Positions 15,086-24,185 of a DNA stretch of 64,000 nucleotides are shown piece by piece; positions within the stretch are counted from its first letter, which is position 1; every line of letters begins with the position of its first letter. Origin of the DNA: Bifidobacterium santillanense (lineage in GTDB: Bacteria > Actinomycetota > Actinomycetes > Actinomycetales > Bifidobacteriaceae). The position numbers and the translations under genes are program-made. Below the pieces are notes generated by a model that did no database searches, was not told the origin of the DNA, and saw only the letters and a list, made by a program, of their open reading frames with translations. Location of the stretch: contig NZ_JAFEJS010000004.1 in NCBI RefSeq assembly GCF_018555385.1, positions 124,001 to 188,000 on the forward strand, in the 5' to 3' direction.

Positions 15086-18000
15086 TCAGTCGGCGGTCAC
15101 GAAGCCCTGAGGCTCGCCCTTGTCGGCGAACTTGGCCTTGTGGGCCTTCTTCGCGGCGGCGATCATGAGCTTGATGCGGTTGAGCTGGTTGGCCTCGGAA
15201 GCACCCGGGTCGTAGTCGATGGAGACGATGTTGGCCTCCGGGTGCAGGCGCCGGATCTTGCCGAACATGCCGCGGCCGGTCACATGGTTGGGCAGGCAGG
15301 CGAACGGCTGCGCGCACACCACGTTCGGGCATCCCTGCTCGATGAGCTCGAGGATCTCGGCCGTGAGCAGCCAGCCCTCGCCGGCCTGCACGCCGATCGA
15401 GGTGACCTCGGCGGCCTTCTGGACGAGCTCGGGCATCGGGTCGTCCTGCTTGAACTTGCCGTGGGCGGTCGCGATGGCGGCCCTGATCGGCGCGTTGTAG
15501 CGGTCGAGACCCCAGCGCATGAGCGCGTAGAGCTTCTGGTTGCCGCCCATGCCGAGGTTCTTCTCGTTCCAGTCGGTGATGTACGGGCGGGTCGTCATGA
15601 ACTCCATGATGCCGGGCACGACGGCCTCGCAGTCCTGCGATTCGATGACGTCGACGACGTGGTTGTTCGCGTCGGGCTGGTACTTGACGAGGATCTCGCC
15701 GACCACGCCGACGCGCACCTTGCGCGGGATGTCCTTCAGGGGCAGGGCGTCGAAGGACTTCACGATCTCCTTGGCGAGGACCGGGTAGGGCAGGTAGCCC
15801 TTCTTGAGCCACGGGGTCCTCGCGGCGGTCCTCGAGAAGCCGTGATGCTCGAGGGTCTCGCGCACGATCGTGTCCCACTGCTCGTAGAGCTTGTTCGCCG
15901 AGCCCTTCTCCACCTCGTACGGGCGCACGCGGTAGAGGCACTTCATCAGCAGGTCACCGAGGATCAGCGCCTTGACGGCGCGGTGGAGCATCGGCACGGT
16001 GGCCTTGAAGCCGGGGTTGTCCTCGAGGCCCTGCGTGGAGATCGCGATGACCGGGATCTGCGGGTAGCCGGCGTCGACCAGGGCCTTGCGGATGAGGCCG
16101 AAGTAGTTGGTCGCGCGGCACATGCCGCCGGTCTGGGTGATGGCGAGCGCGACGTGGTCCGGATCGTACTTGCCCTCGAGGATCGCGTCGATGAGCTGGC
16201 CGATGACCATGATCGCCGGGTAGCAGGCGTCGTTGTTCACGTACTTGAGGCCGGTCTCCACGTCCGAGCGGGAGGCGTGCTTGAGGACGTCGAACTTGTA
16301 GCCGCCGGAGCGGATGACCGCCTCGACCAGCGACAGGTGGATCGGGCTCATCTGCGGGGCGACGATCGTATAGTCGCGCTTCATGTCCTTGACGAACTTC
16401 TGACGGTGCGCGTAGCGGGACATGGTGGCGTTGTTGTGGCCCCTGCCCGACTTGGCCGGCTTGGCGGAGGTCTTGCCGTCGCCGGTGGTGCCATCGCCGA
16501 GAGACCCGAGGCGTGCGGCCTCGATGTCGCGCTGCGCGGCGCGCTTGGACGCCTCGCGCATGCGCTCGGTGAGCTTGGGGTTGGCGGCCATCGTGGTGTC
16601 GAGCAGGATCTGGCGGCCCGGGGTCGGCGCCTTGGAGCCGGTCCTGCGGAAGCCGGTGGACTTCGGCGCGGCGACCGGGGCGACGTCGGAGCCGGCCCTG
16701 ACCTTGGCCTCGGCCGCGTCGACGGCGGCCTGGGCCTCGGCGAGCGCGGCCTTGGCGGCGGCGAGGTCGGCCTCGGCCTTCTCCTGCGCCCTGAGGCGGG
16801 TCTCAAGCTCGGCGGAGTTCGCGGCGATCGCCTTGTCGTCCACAAGTGGACGGTCATGCTTGTCGACGGCGGCGGACGCGGCGCGGGCCGCGCGGGCCTT
16901 GTTGGCCTCGCGCTCCTCGACGGCGGCCTTGAGCGAGCGCAGGCGGATCTTGGCGGCGCCGAGGTTGGAGACCTCGTCGATCTTGAGCAGCGTGTACACG
17001 TCGGCCTTGTCGGCGAGGATCTCGGCGACCTGGTCGGTGGTGATGGCGTCGAGTCCGCAGCCGAACGAGTTGAGCTGGACGAGCTCGAGGCCCGGGTAGG
17101 AGGCGACGAAGTGGGCCGCCGCGTACAGGCGGGAGTGGTAGGCCCACTGGTTGGTGACGCGCAGCGGCATGCGCGCGACGGTGAGCTTGCGGTCGCCGAC
17201 GTGGCGGAAGCCGTTCGCGTTCTTCTTCCTCGGGTCCTCCTCGCCCTTCGAGAGGAACTCGGTGAGGTTGAGCCTCTCCCCCGGCTGCAGTTCGCAGATC
17301 GAGTCCTCGGAGAGCACCACCATGCCGAGCGCGCAGATGGTCTCGGGGATGCCGTGGTTGATCTCCGGGTCGATGTGGTAGGGGCGGCCGGCGAGCACGA
17401 TGCCGCGGCAGTCGTGCTCCTTCATGTAGGCGAGGGCCTTGAGGCCCTCCTCCTGCACGTCGTGCTTGAAGACCTTGTCCTCGGCATAGGCGGCCTTGAC
17501 GGCGGTCTCGGCCTCCTCGCGCGTGACGTTCGCCCACGCGAACTCCTCGACGATGCGGTCGACCATGAGCTCGTGGTTGGCGAGGTTGAAGTACGGGTGC
17601 ATGTAGCGCACGCCGTCCTCGCGCAGTTCGGGCATGTTCGCGCCGACGACGAGCGGGTAGTTCGCCACGACCGGGCAGTTGTAGTGGTTGTCCGTGTTGG
17701 GCACGAGGTTGTCTTCGTAGCTCACGCACGGGTAGAAGATCGTCTTGATTCCCTTGTTCAGGAGCCACTTGATGTGGCCGTGCACGAGCTTGGCCGGGTA
17801 GCAGATGTTCTCGGAGGCGATCGACTCGATGCCGGTCTCGAACAGCTCATGGCTGGAACGGCCGGAGATCATCACCTTGAAGCCCAGCGAGGTCAGGAGC
17901 GTGAACCAGAACGGGTAGTTCTCGTACATGTTCAGCGCCCTCGGGATGCCGATCTCGCCGCGCGTGGCCTTCTTGTCGGTCAGACGGCGGTACGCGAAGC

Positions 18001-20191
18001 AGCGCTTGTACTTGTAGTCGTACAGGTTCGGGCGATCGGAGCGCTTCTTCTTCGCGTCGCCGCCGCGCTCGCAGCGGTTGCCGGTGACGAAGCGGGAGCC
18101 GTCGGAGAACGTGGTGATGGTGAGCTTGCAGTGGTTCTGGCACAGCTTGCACACGTCGCGTTCGGTGGTCATCGACATGTGGTCGAGCGCCTCGCCCGTC
18201 AGGATCGAGCTGGCGGTGTGGTGGACGCCGTCGATGACGACCTCGCCCTCGTGCGCATCGGCGTTGGGGGTGTCGCCCGCGGCGGACTCCTCGGCGGCGG
18301 CCGCGTCGGCGACGTCGACGGAACGCCCGTCCACGCCGACGCGCTCATGGTCGTCGTCGGCGACGTCCTGATAGTGCATGCGGGCCGTCAGGGCCGCGCC
18401 GTACGCGCCCATGAGGCCGGCGATGTTCGGACGGGTGACCTCACGCTCGGTCAGCAGCTCGAACGCGCGCAGCACGGCGTCGTTGAGGAACGTGCCTCCC
18501 TGCACGACGACGGTGTCGCCGAGCTCGCCGGAATCGCGCAGCTTGATGACCTTGTACAGGGCGTTGCGCACGACCGAATAGCACAGACCGGCGGCGATGT
18601 CCTCGATCGAGGCGCCCTCCTTCTGGGCCTGCTTGACCGACGAGTTCATGAACACGGTGCATCGCGAGCCCAGGTCGACCGGATGCGTGGAGGCGAGGGC
18701 CTTGGCCGTGAACTCCTGGATGGTCAGGCCCATCGACATCGCGAAGGTCTGCAGGAACGAGCCGCAGCCGGACGAGCACGCCTCGTTGACGGCGATCGAG
18801 TCGATGACGCCGTCGGTGATGGCCAGGTACTTCATGTCCTGGCCGCCGATGTCGATGACGGCGGTGACGCCGGGGCTGACCATCTCGGCGCCGCGGTAGT
18901 GGGCCATCGTCTCGACGACGCCCTCGTCGAGGTGCAGGCCGGTGGTGATGAGGCCCTCGCCGTAGCCGGTGGCGCACGAGCGCGCGATCCACGCGCCCTC
19001 GGGCAGTTCGGACTGGATCTGCTTGACGATGTTGATGGCCGCGGTCAGCGGGCTGCCCTCGTTGTTCGCGTAGGAGGACCACACGATCTCGCGGTCGTCG
19101 TTGACGAGCGTGGCCTTGATGGTGGTCGATCCCGCGTCGATGCCGAGGAAGTGCGGGCCCTTCGCGCCCTCGAGCGTGCCGATGTGCACGTGCTCGCGGT
19201 GATGACGCCTGTCGAACGCCTCGCGGTCGGCCTCGGTCGGGAACAGCGGCGGCATGGTCGGGGTGTTGGAGGGCAGGTTCTTGAGCTCGTCCAGGCGCTT
19301 GAGGATGTCGTCGCAGGTGCGGGCCTCGAAGTGGTGCCCCTCGTCGTCGGAGTCGATCTCGGCCTGCAGGGCGGCGCCGTAGGCGACGTACAGGTGGGCG
19401 TCGGTCGGCACGATGAACTCGTCGACCTTGCCGTCGAGCGCGCGCTGGAACGCGGCGCGCAGCTCGCTCATGAAGAACAGCGGGCCGCCGAGGAAGATCA
19501 CGGTGCCGTGGATCGGACGCCCGGAGGCGAGGCCGGCGATGGTCTGCGTGGCGACGGCGGTGAAGATGGAGGCGGCGAGGTCCGGCTTGGCGGCGCCGTC
19601 GTTGATGAGCGGCTGCAGGTCGGTCTTCGCGAACACGCCGCATCGCGACGCGATCGGGTACAGGTTCTCGTAGCTCTTGGCCATCTCGTTCAGGCCCGCG
19701 GCGTCGGTGTCGAGGAGCGTGGCCATCTGGTCGATGAACGCGCCGGTGCCGCCCGCGCACGAGCCGTTCATGCGCTGCTCGGGGGTGGGCTTCAAATACG
19801 TGATCTTCGCGTCCTCGCCGCCGAGCTCGATGATGACGTCGGCCTGCGGGTACTCCTTGTCGATCGCCTCGGTCTCGGCGATGACCTCCTGGACGAACGG
19901 CACATGCATGCTGTCCGCGAGCGCGAGTCCGCCGGAGCCGGTGATGGCGAGGCGGATCGGCTCGTCGCCGCGGCCGAACTCGACGAGCTTCTTGTGGATG
20001 TCGACGAGGAGTCCGGCGACGGTGGCGCGCACGTTGGCGTGATGGCGGCGATAGTCGGAGAACAGGGTCTCGGACAGGGAGTCGGACTGGTCGAGCACCA
20101 CGGCCTTCACGGTGGTGGAGCCGATGTCCAATCCCACACGCAACGGCTTCGTATCGCGGTTCGTCGCCGCGGTATGTGCTTCGTTCACCAT
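15086..20191 (-). CDS. giant 2-hydroxyacyl-CoA dehydratase activator/subunit fusion
   Basis: The 1701-residue protein starts with two complete ASKHA ATPase modules (about residues 18-290 and 345-610). These are like the activators of 2-hydroxyglutaryl-CoA and benzoyl-CoA enzymes. Each has a GSTT phosphate loop and the pair of cysteines that would bridge a [4Fe-4S] cluster (GSCAGGTG plus SRCGVF; ACSSGCGS plus SRCTVF). Next come a Cys-rich segment (CKLCQNHCK), a DUF2229 domain from about residue 745 (IGIPRALNMYENYPFW), an Ala/Glu-rich coiled linker near 1100-1180, and a dehydratase-subunit-like C-terminal part from about 1255. The ATG has AAGAGG at 6 bases. The substrate is unknown. It is transcribed alone. 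Confidence 0.9.
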   Translation of the reverse strand: MVNEAHTAATNRDTKPLRVGLDIGSTTVKAVVLDQSDSLSETLFSDYRRHHANVRATVAGLLVDIHKKLVEFGRGDEPIRLAITGSGGLALADSMHVPFVQEVIAETEAIDKEYPQADVIIELGGEDAKITYLKPTPEQRMNGSCAGGTGAFIDQMATLLDTDAAGLNEMAKSYENLYPIASRCGVFAKTDLQPLINDGAAKPDLAASIFTAVATQTIAGLASGRPIHGTVIFLGGPLFFMSELRAAFQRALDGKVDEFIVPTDAHLYVAYGAALQAEIDSDDEGHHFEARTCDDILKRLDELKNLPSNTPTMPPLFPTEADREAFDRRHHREHVHIGTLEGAKGPHFLGIDAGSTTIKATLVNDDREIVWSSYANNEGSPLTAAINIVKQIQSELPEGAWIARSCATGYGEGLITTGLHLDEGVVETMAHYRGAEMVSPGVTAVIDIGGQDMKYLAITDGVIDSIAVNEACSSGCGSFLQTFAMSMGLTIQEFTAKALASTHPVDLGSRCTVFMNSSVKQAQKEGASIEDIAAGLCYSVVRNALYKVIKLRDSGELGDTVVVQGGTFLNDAVLRAFELLTEREVTRPNIAGLMGAYGAALTARMHYQDVADDDHERVGVDGRSVDVADAAAAEESAAGDTPNADAHEGEVVIDGVHHTASSILTGEALDHMSMTTERDVCKLCQNHCKLTITTFSDGSRFVTGNRCERGGDAKKKRSDRPNLYDYKYKRCFAYRRLTDKKATRGEIGIPRALNMYENYPFWFTLLTSLGFKVMISGRSSHELFETGIESIASENICYPAKLVHGHIKWLLNKGIKTIFYPCVSYEDNLVPNTDNHYNCPVVANYPLVVGANMPELREDGVRYMHPYFNLANHELMVDRIVEEFAWANVTREEAETAVKAAYAEDKVFKHDVQEEGLKALAYMKEHDCRGIVLAGRPYHIDPEINHGIPETICALGMVVLSEDSICELQPGERLNLTEFLSKGEEDPRKKNANGFRHVGDRKLTVARMPLRVTNQWAYHSRLYAAAHFVASYPGLELVQLNSFGCGLDAITTDQVAEILADKADVYTLLKIDEVSNLGAAKIRLRSLKAAVEEREANKARAARAASAAVDKHDRPLVDDKAIAANSAELETRLRAQEKAEADLAAAKAALAEAQAAVDAAEAKVRAGSDVAPVAAPKSTGFRRTGSKAPTPGRQILLDTTMAANPKLTERMREASKRAAQRDIEAARLGSLGDGTTGDGKTSAKPAKSGRGHNNATMSRYAHRQKFVKDMKRDYTIVAPQMSPIHLSLVEAVIRSGGYKFDVLKHASRSDVETGLKYVNNDACYPAIMVIGQLIDAILEGKYDPDHVALAITQTGGMCRATNYFGLIRKALVDAGYPQIPVIAISTQGLEDNPGFKATVPMLHRAVKALILGDLLMKCLYRVRPYEVEKGSANKLYEQWDTIVRETLEHHGFSRTAARTPWLKKGYLPYPVLAKEIVKSFDALPLKDIPRKVRVGVVGEILVKYQPDANNHVVDVIESQDCEAVVPGIMEFMTTRPYITDWNEKNLGMGGNQKLYALMRWGLDRYNAPIRAAIATAHGKFKQDDPMPELVQKAAEVTSIGVQAGEGWLLTAEILELIEQGCPNVVCAQPFACLPNHVTGRGMFGKIRRLHPEANIVSIDYDPGASEANQLNRIKLMIAAAKKAHKAKFADKGEPQGFVTAD

Positions 20192-20530
20192 GCAAAACCT
20201 CTTCAACCGATTTTCCGGGACGCGTCTTGCGAGTCGCGCATAAATCGCGTATGGCCCGGCTACTCAAATCCCATACTGTAGTCCGAAGCCCCACCCAAGA
20301 GGGGTGGGTCACGCGGGGGTCGGGCGTGATTCATCTAACAGTGGAAGCGGTAAACGCAACGGTTGCGCGCGTCCTGTCGGGATTGCGAAACCTCCTTGAA
20401 AGCAAAGTCGCCTTTCCGGCGACACCGTCGACACCGTCGAACGGCACACGCCGGAAAGGCGCCATGACATGAGATCAATCACGAACGGGATGGTCGCTCC
20501 GAAACCGAAGCGACCATCCCGTTCACGAAA
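20192..20530. other. intergenic region with palindromes, no gene
   Basis: This 339-base gap holds several elements: a CCCACCC/GGGTGGG hairpin near 20290, a CGCAACGGTTGCG palindrome at 20355-20367, and a 13-bp inverted repeat (20409-20421 with 20449-20461). The sugar-operon terminator follows. A TACAGT on the minus strand near 20275 could be the -10 of the activator fusion. No coding sequence is visible. Confidence 0.6.
20483..20524 (-). terminator. terminator of the sugar ABC operon
   Basis: A perfect 16-bp stem (20483-20498 with 20509-20524), 6 bases past the stop of the second permease gene. Confidence 0.85.
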
Positions 20531-21373
20531 TCATCCCTTCACCGATCCGGCCACCAGTCCGGAGACGATCCACTTCTGGCAGAAGATGAAGAAGACGAAC
20601 ACCGGAACCAGCGCGATCACCGTGATGGTCATGAACGCCGGCCAGTTGGTGGTGAACTGGCTCATGGAGTTGAACACCTGCAGGATGATCGTGCGATTGT
20701 CCGTGGAGGACAGGAACACATTCGGCTGCAGGAAGTCGTTCCACGTGGACAGCGTCTGGAACACGACCACGGTCGCCAGAATCGGCGTGATCATCGGAAG
20801 GACGATCTTGTAGTAGATCCTGAACGGACCGGCGCCGTCGATGCGCGCCGCTTCCAGCACCTCCATCGGCAGCTTCCGCATGTATCCGACGATCAGGAAG
20901 TAGCAGAAAATCGAGTTGACCAGGTACAGCGCGATCAGGCCCCACAACGTGTTGACGAGATGGAGGTTGGCCTCCATGCGGTACTGCGGGATCAGCGTGG
21001 CCTGCAACGGGATGCAGAAAGCCACCATCAGCACGGCGCCGACTCCTGCGGTGAACCAGCTTTTACGCAGAATCATGCCGTATGCGGCCAGGGAACCGAT
21101 GAACAGCTGAAGGAAGACCGCCACGACCGTGACGATCAGCGAGTTCAGGAAGCTGCGGGCGATCGGCAGGTTGGCGAAGGCATCGATGTAGTTCTGGATG
21201 GACCATGTCTCAGGCAATCCGAACGGAGACTTCGCCATGTCGATGGAGGTCTTGAACGAATTGATGATGATGTAGTACAGCGGGAGCGCCATCACGATCG
21301 CTGCGGCGTTGATGAGGATCGTACGCGCCCACACGCCGATCTTCGCCCTGGTGCTTGGCTTGAGCCCGTTCAT
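20531..21373 (-). CDS. carbohydrate ABC transporter permease (MalG type)
   Basis: The 280-residue membrane protein has six predicted helices and the EAA loop EAARIDGAGPFRIYYKIVLP that docks the ATPase. It is a CUT1-type inner-membrane subunit. The ATG is preceded by AGGAGG at 10 bases and sits one base after the stop of the first permease (TAATATG). No ATPase gene is in the cluster, so a shared MsiK-type ATPase elsewhere is probably used (inference from related systems). Confidence 0.93.
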   Translation of the reverse strand: MNGLKPSTRAKIGVWARTILINAAAIVMALPLYYIIINSFKTSIDMAKSPFGLPETWSIQNYIDAFANLPIARSFLNSLIVTVVAVFLQLFIGSLAAYGMILRKSWFTAGVGAVLMVAFCIPLQATLIPQYRMEANLHLVNTLWGLIALYLVNSIFCYFLIVGYMRKLPMEVLEAARIDGAGPFRIYYKIVLPMITPILATVVVFQTLSTWNDFLQPNVFLSSTDNRTIILQVFNSMSQFTTNWPAFMTITVIALVPVFVFFIFCQKWIVSGLVAGSVKG

Positions 21374-21374
21374 A

Positions 21375-22361
21375 TTACGCAAACCTCCTAGAGATGGCGC
21401 TGGTGAGTGCCGCCTGTCCGAGAACCACGATCAGGCACGCCAGCGTGAACAGCACCGCCAGCGCCGAACCAAGACCGTACTGCGACTGCGAAATACCATG
21501 GACGATAATCGCCTGGGTGATGGTGTTCGTGGAATATCCGGGACCGCCCTTGGTCATGCCGAAGGGCAGATCGTACACCTTCAGTCCATTGGTGATGAGC
21601 AGGAACGTGGAGACCACGATTCCGGGAATGAGCTGCGGCAGCGTGATGTGGATGAACTTTTGGAATCCGCTGGCGCCATCGACGGCGGCCTGCTCGTAAA
21701 GGTCCGCGGGAATCGCCTGCAGATACGCCAGGTACAGGGTGGCATGCCAGCCCACGGCCGCCCAGATGGCCACGAAGATCACGCAACCGCGGGCCAGGGT
21801 CGCATTGGACAACCACGGGATGGAATCCAGTCCCGTCGACACCAGCACGGAATTGAGCGCGCCCGTCTTCAGCGGGGAGAGGATGAAGCTCCACACCATG
21901 CCCAACACGATCAGCGAGGGAACGCCCAGAAAGAAGAACAGGGAGCGGGCGAACGAGCGACCGTGGAACTTCGTGTTGAGCAGCACCGCCAGAGGAATGG
22001 CGATGATCGTGGTGATCAGCGTGGTGGAGAGCGCGAACAGGATGGTGAATCCCAGACCCACCAGCAGGGAGGGATCAGTGAACACCTTGCGGTAATTGTC
22101 GAGGCCGACGAAATTCACATCGGGGTTCAATCCGGTGTAGTCGGTGAAGGAGTAATACACCGTCTGGATCAAGGGGATCAGCGTCAGCACGACGAACACC
22201 GCGAGGACGGGAATCAGGAATCCGGTGGACGATGCCGATTCAACGAATCCGCGGGTTCTGTACCACGGAATCCTGTGAACGCCATCACGTCCACCGACGT
22301 TAACGTCGCCGCTGCTGTCGGACTGCCGCATCACTGCGGTGTTGCATGTTTGTGCCGTCAT
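21375..22361 (-). CDS. carbohydrate ABC transporter permease (MalF type)
   Basis: The 328-residue CUT1 permease has a long cytoplasmic N-terminus, six to seven membrane segments, and the EAA-like loop EQAAVDGASGFQKFIHITLP. It pairs with the downstream MalG-type subunit. It is separated from the binding-protein gene by 189 bases that contain an inverted repeat. The chosen ATG has AAAGG about 11 bases upstream. Confidence 0.93.
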   Translation of the reverse strand: MTAQTCNTAVMRQSDSSGDVNVGGRDGVHRIPWYRTRGFVESASSTGFLIPVLAVFVVLTLIPLIQTVYYSFTDYTGLNPDVNFVGLDNYRKVFTDPSLLVGLGFTILFALSTTLITTIIAIPLAVLLNTKFHGRSFARSLFFFLGVPSLIVLGMVWSFILSPLKTGALNSVLVSTGLDSIPWLSNATLARGCVIFVAIWAAVGWHATLYLAYLQAIPADLYEQAAVDGASGFQKFIHITLPQLIPGIVVSTFLLITNGLKVYDLPFGMTKGGPGYSTNTITQAIIVHGISQSQYGLGSALAVLFTLACLIVVLGQAALTSAISRRFA

Positions 22362-22391
22362 GTCTTAACTGCCTTTCCATAAGGAACGAGT

Positions 22392-22447
22392 CGGGGCGAA
22401 GCTTCTCTGGCGTACAGGAGAGGAGAATCGTCAGGAGGTTCGCCCCG
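22392..22447 (-). promoter_or_regulatory. inverted repeat between binding protein and permeases
   Basis: The arms CGGGGCGAA and TTCGCCCCG are 38 bases apart. Such intercistronic hairpins often let the binding-protein message exceed that of the permeases. That role is inferred, not shown. Confidence 0.45.
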
Positions 22448-22550
22448 GCTGGAGCGGCGACGCGCATCGGAGCGTGGAAGCCCCGCGCCCAGAGAACCGG
22501 TCGCCGCTGATTTGCGCATTCGCTTGGATTGCGCATTCATGCCGATTGCC

Positions 22551-23795
22551 TTACTTGGCGTTGGCCTTCCAGGTCTCGTCCATGTGCTTGGCCACCGAAG
22601 CGGCGTCCGTGCTGCCCTGGATGAGCAGCTGCCACTGGGAGGTCATTTCCGTGGCCATCACGTTGCCGTTCTGAGACCAGTTGGTCCAGTAGTACTTGCC
22701 GGTGGTCACATAGTCGTTGTAGATGTCCTGCAGCTGCGGAGCCACGTCGGCAGCGTATTCGGAGGAGACGGAGATCTGGCCGATGTTCTTCTCCTCGAGC
22801 TTGAGGCCCTCTTCGGAGTTCATGAAGGCAAGGAATTTCTCGGCGGCCTTGAGCTTATCGCCGTCGATCTTCGAGGAGATGGCGAACGGGGAGTCCGGGC
22901 CGCCACCCACGTACGGCTCGCCGCCTTCCACCGCGGGGAACGGTGCGGTGGCGTAGTCGACGCCGGAGGAGTCCAGATCGGGGAAGTCCCACGGGCCGGA
23001 GCGGAACATGGCCAGCTGTCCGGTCATGAATTGCTGCTTGATCTGGTCGTTGTTCACGCCCACGACTTCCTTGGGCATGGTGCCGGAGTCGATGAGCTTC
23101 TGCCATTCCTTGATGATCGGGGTCCATTGCTTCTCGAAGCTGCCGCCTTCACCCATTTCCGTCCATTCGCTGGTGGCGATGCCCTGCTTGGCGTAGTAGC
23201 CGCCGAGCATCGGCTGGAACGAGCCGGAGACGACGGTCGGATCATCCATATACGGCGTGATTCCCGCCGCCTGCAGCTTCTTGCCCAGCTCGCAGAACTC
23301 GTCGATCGTCTCAGGCACGGAATCGTATCCGACCTTCTTGAGCAGGTCCTTGTTGTATACGATGACGCCGACCCATGCGGTGGGGCTCATACCGTAGACC
23401 TTGCCGTCACGCGTATAGAGGTCCTTATTGGTGTCCGGAATGGAATCCATGAACGGCTCATCAGTCAGATCCTTGGCCAGGCCGGCGTCCAACACTTCGT
23501 TGCGCGTCTCGATGGACATGTGGAACACATCGGGCAGCTGGTTTCCCGCGGCGCGCGTGGTCAGCGTCTGCGCGTAATCGGCGGCTTCTCCCTGTGCGGT
23601 GCTCAGATCGACCTTGATATCGGGGTTGGCCTTCTCGAAGGCCTCGATGATGGGCTTGACCTGATTCTCGTTGTTCCACGAGAAGTAGGTGATGGTGGTC
23701 TTGCCGGAATCAGCCGTTCCACTACCGCATGCGGCCAGAGGAACGATCATCGCCGCTGCGGCTACGGCCGCGATGATGGTCTTGGAGAGCTTCAT
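22551..23795 (-). CDS. sugar-binding lipoprotein of ABC transporter
   Basis: The 414-residue extracellular solute-binding protein (family 1) has a lipoprotein signal peptide ending in the lipobox LAAC at about residue 21. The mature domain has the usual mixed fold (GKTTITYFSWNNENQVKPI near the start). The ATG at 23795 gives the proper signal peptide and has AGGAAG upstream; the longer frame does not. It is first gene of the operon, divergent from the GH31 glycosidase. The ligand is probably an alpha-linked oligosaccharide, judged only from the neighbour. Confidence 0.93.
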   Translation of the reverse strand: MKLSKTIIAAVAAAAMIVPLAACGSGTADSGKTTITYFSWNNENQVKPIIEAFEKANPDIKVDLSTAQGEAADYAQTLTTRAAGNQLPDVFHMSIETRNEVLDAGLAKDLTDEPFMDSIPDTNKDLYTRDGKVYGMSPTAWVGVIVYNKDLLKKVGYDSVPETIDEFCELGKKLQAAGITPYMDDPTVVSGSFQPMLGGYYAKQGIATSEWTEMGEGGSFEKQWTPIIKEWQKLIDSGTMPKEVVGVNNDQIKQQFMTGQLAMFRSGPWDFPDLDSSGVDYATAPFPAVEGGEPYVGGGPDSPFAISSKIDGDKLKAAEKFLAFMNSEEGLKLEEKNIGQISVSSEYAADVAPQLQDIYNDYVTTGKYYWTNWSQNGNVMATEMTSQWQLLIQGSTDAASVAKHMDETWKANAK

Positions 23796-23907
23796 GATTC
23801 TTCTTCCTTCCTGCGGCGCCCGCTTTGGCGTCGCCAAGAACGTTGATCAAGCTCGGCTCGAACCTTGGGGCCACTATGCCCCTCCATTGCGTACCGTCTT
23901 GATTTGT

Positions 23908-23948
23908 TAATACGTATGAGTAACTACGTGACTTCAGTATGCCACCAA
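23908..23948 (-). promoter_or_regulatory. promoter and LacI-type operator of the sugar ABC operon
   Basis: On the minus strand TTGGTG (23943-23948), a 16-base spacer and TAGTTA (23921-23926) form a promoter. TAATACGTATGA (23908-23919) sits at the expected transcription start. It is one base from the perfect palindrome upstream of the GH31 gene. Confidence 0.65.
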
Positions 23949-24082
23949 GGGGCAATGGCGGCAAAGCGGCGTGTCGCAGCGATGATATTCCCGTAAAACC
24001 TCGTAATAAAGCCATTCATTGGGGCATCCACCGCAACGATCACCCTTCGGCCCACATGCAGGAAATCACGCCACGCCGGGAT

Positions 24083-24119
24083 TTGTAAATCGTCACCTTC
24101 GCCTTAATAATACGTATTA
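24083..24119 (+). promoter_or_regulatory. promoter and LacI-type operator of the GH31 gene
   Basis: TTGTAA (24083-24088), a 16-base spacer and TAATAA (24105-24110) form a promoter. The perfect palindrome TAATACGTATTA (24108-24119) overlaps the -10. It probably binds the LacI regulator encoded just downstream of GH31. Confidence 0.7.
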
Positions 24120-24185
24120 GATATACGCGGCACCGCAGCTGCGTCAGATACCCGCCGTACATAGATGACATAGGGAAGAGCAACC

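Noticed and set aside
13481..20281. Open frame of 2266 codons opposite the activator fusion
   Set aside because: It is an antisense shadow. The opposite strand has clear domains, ribosome site and terminator.
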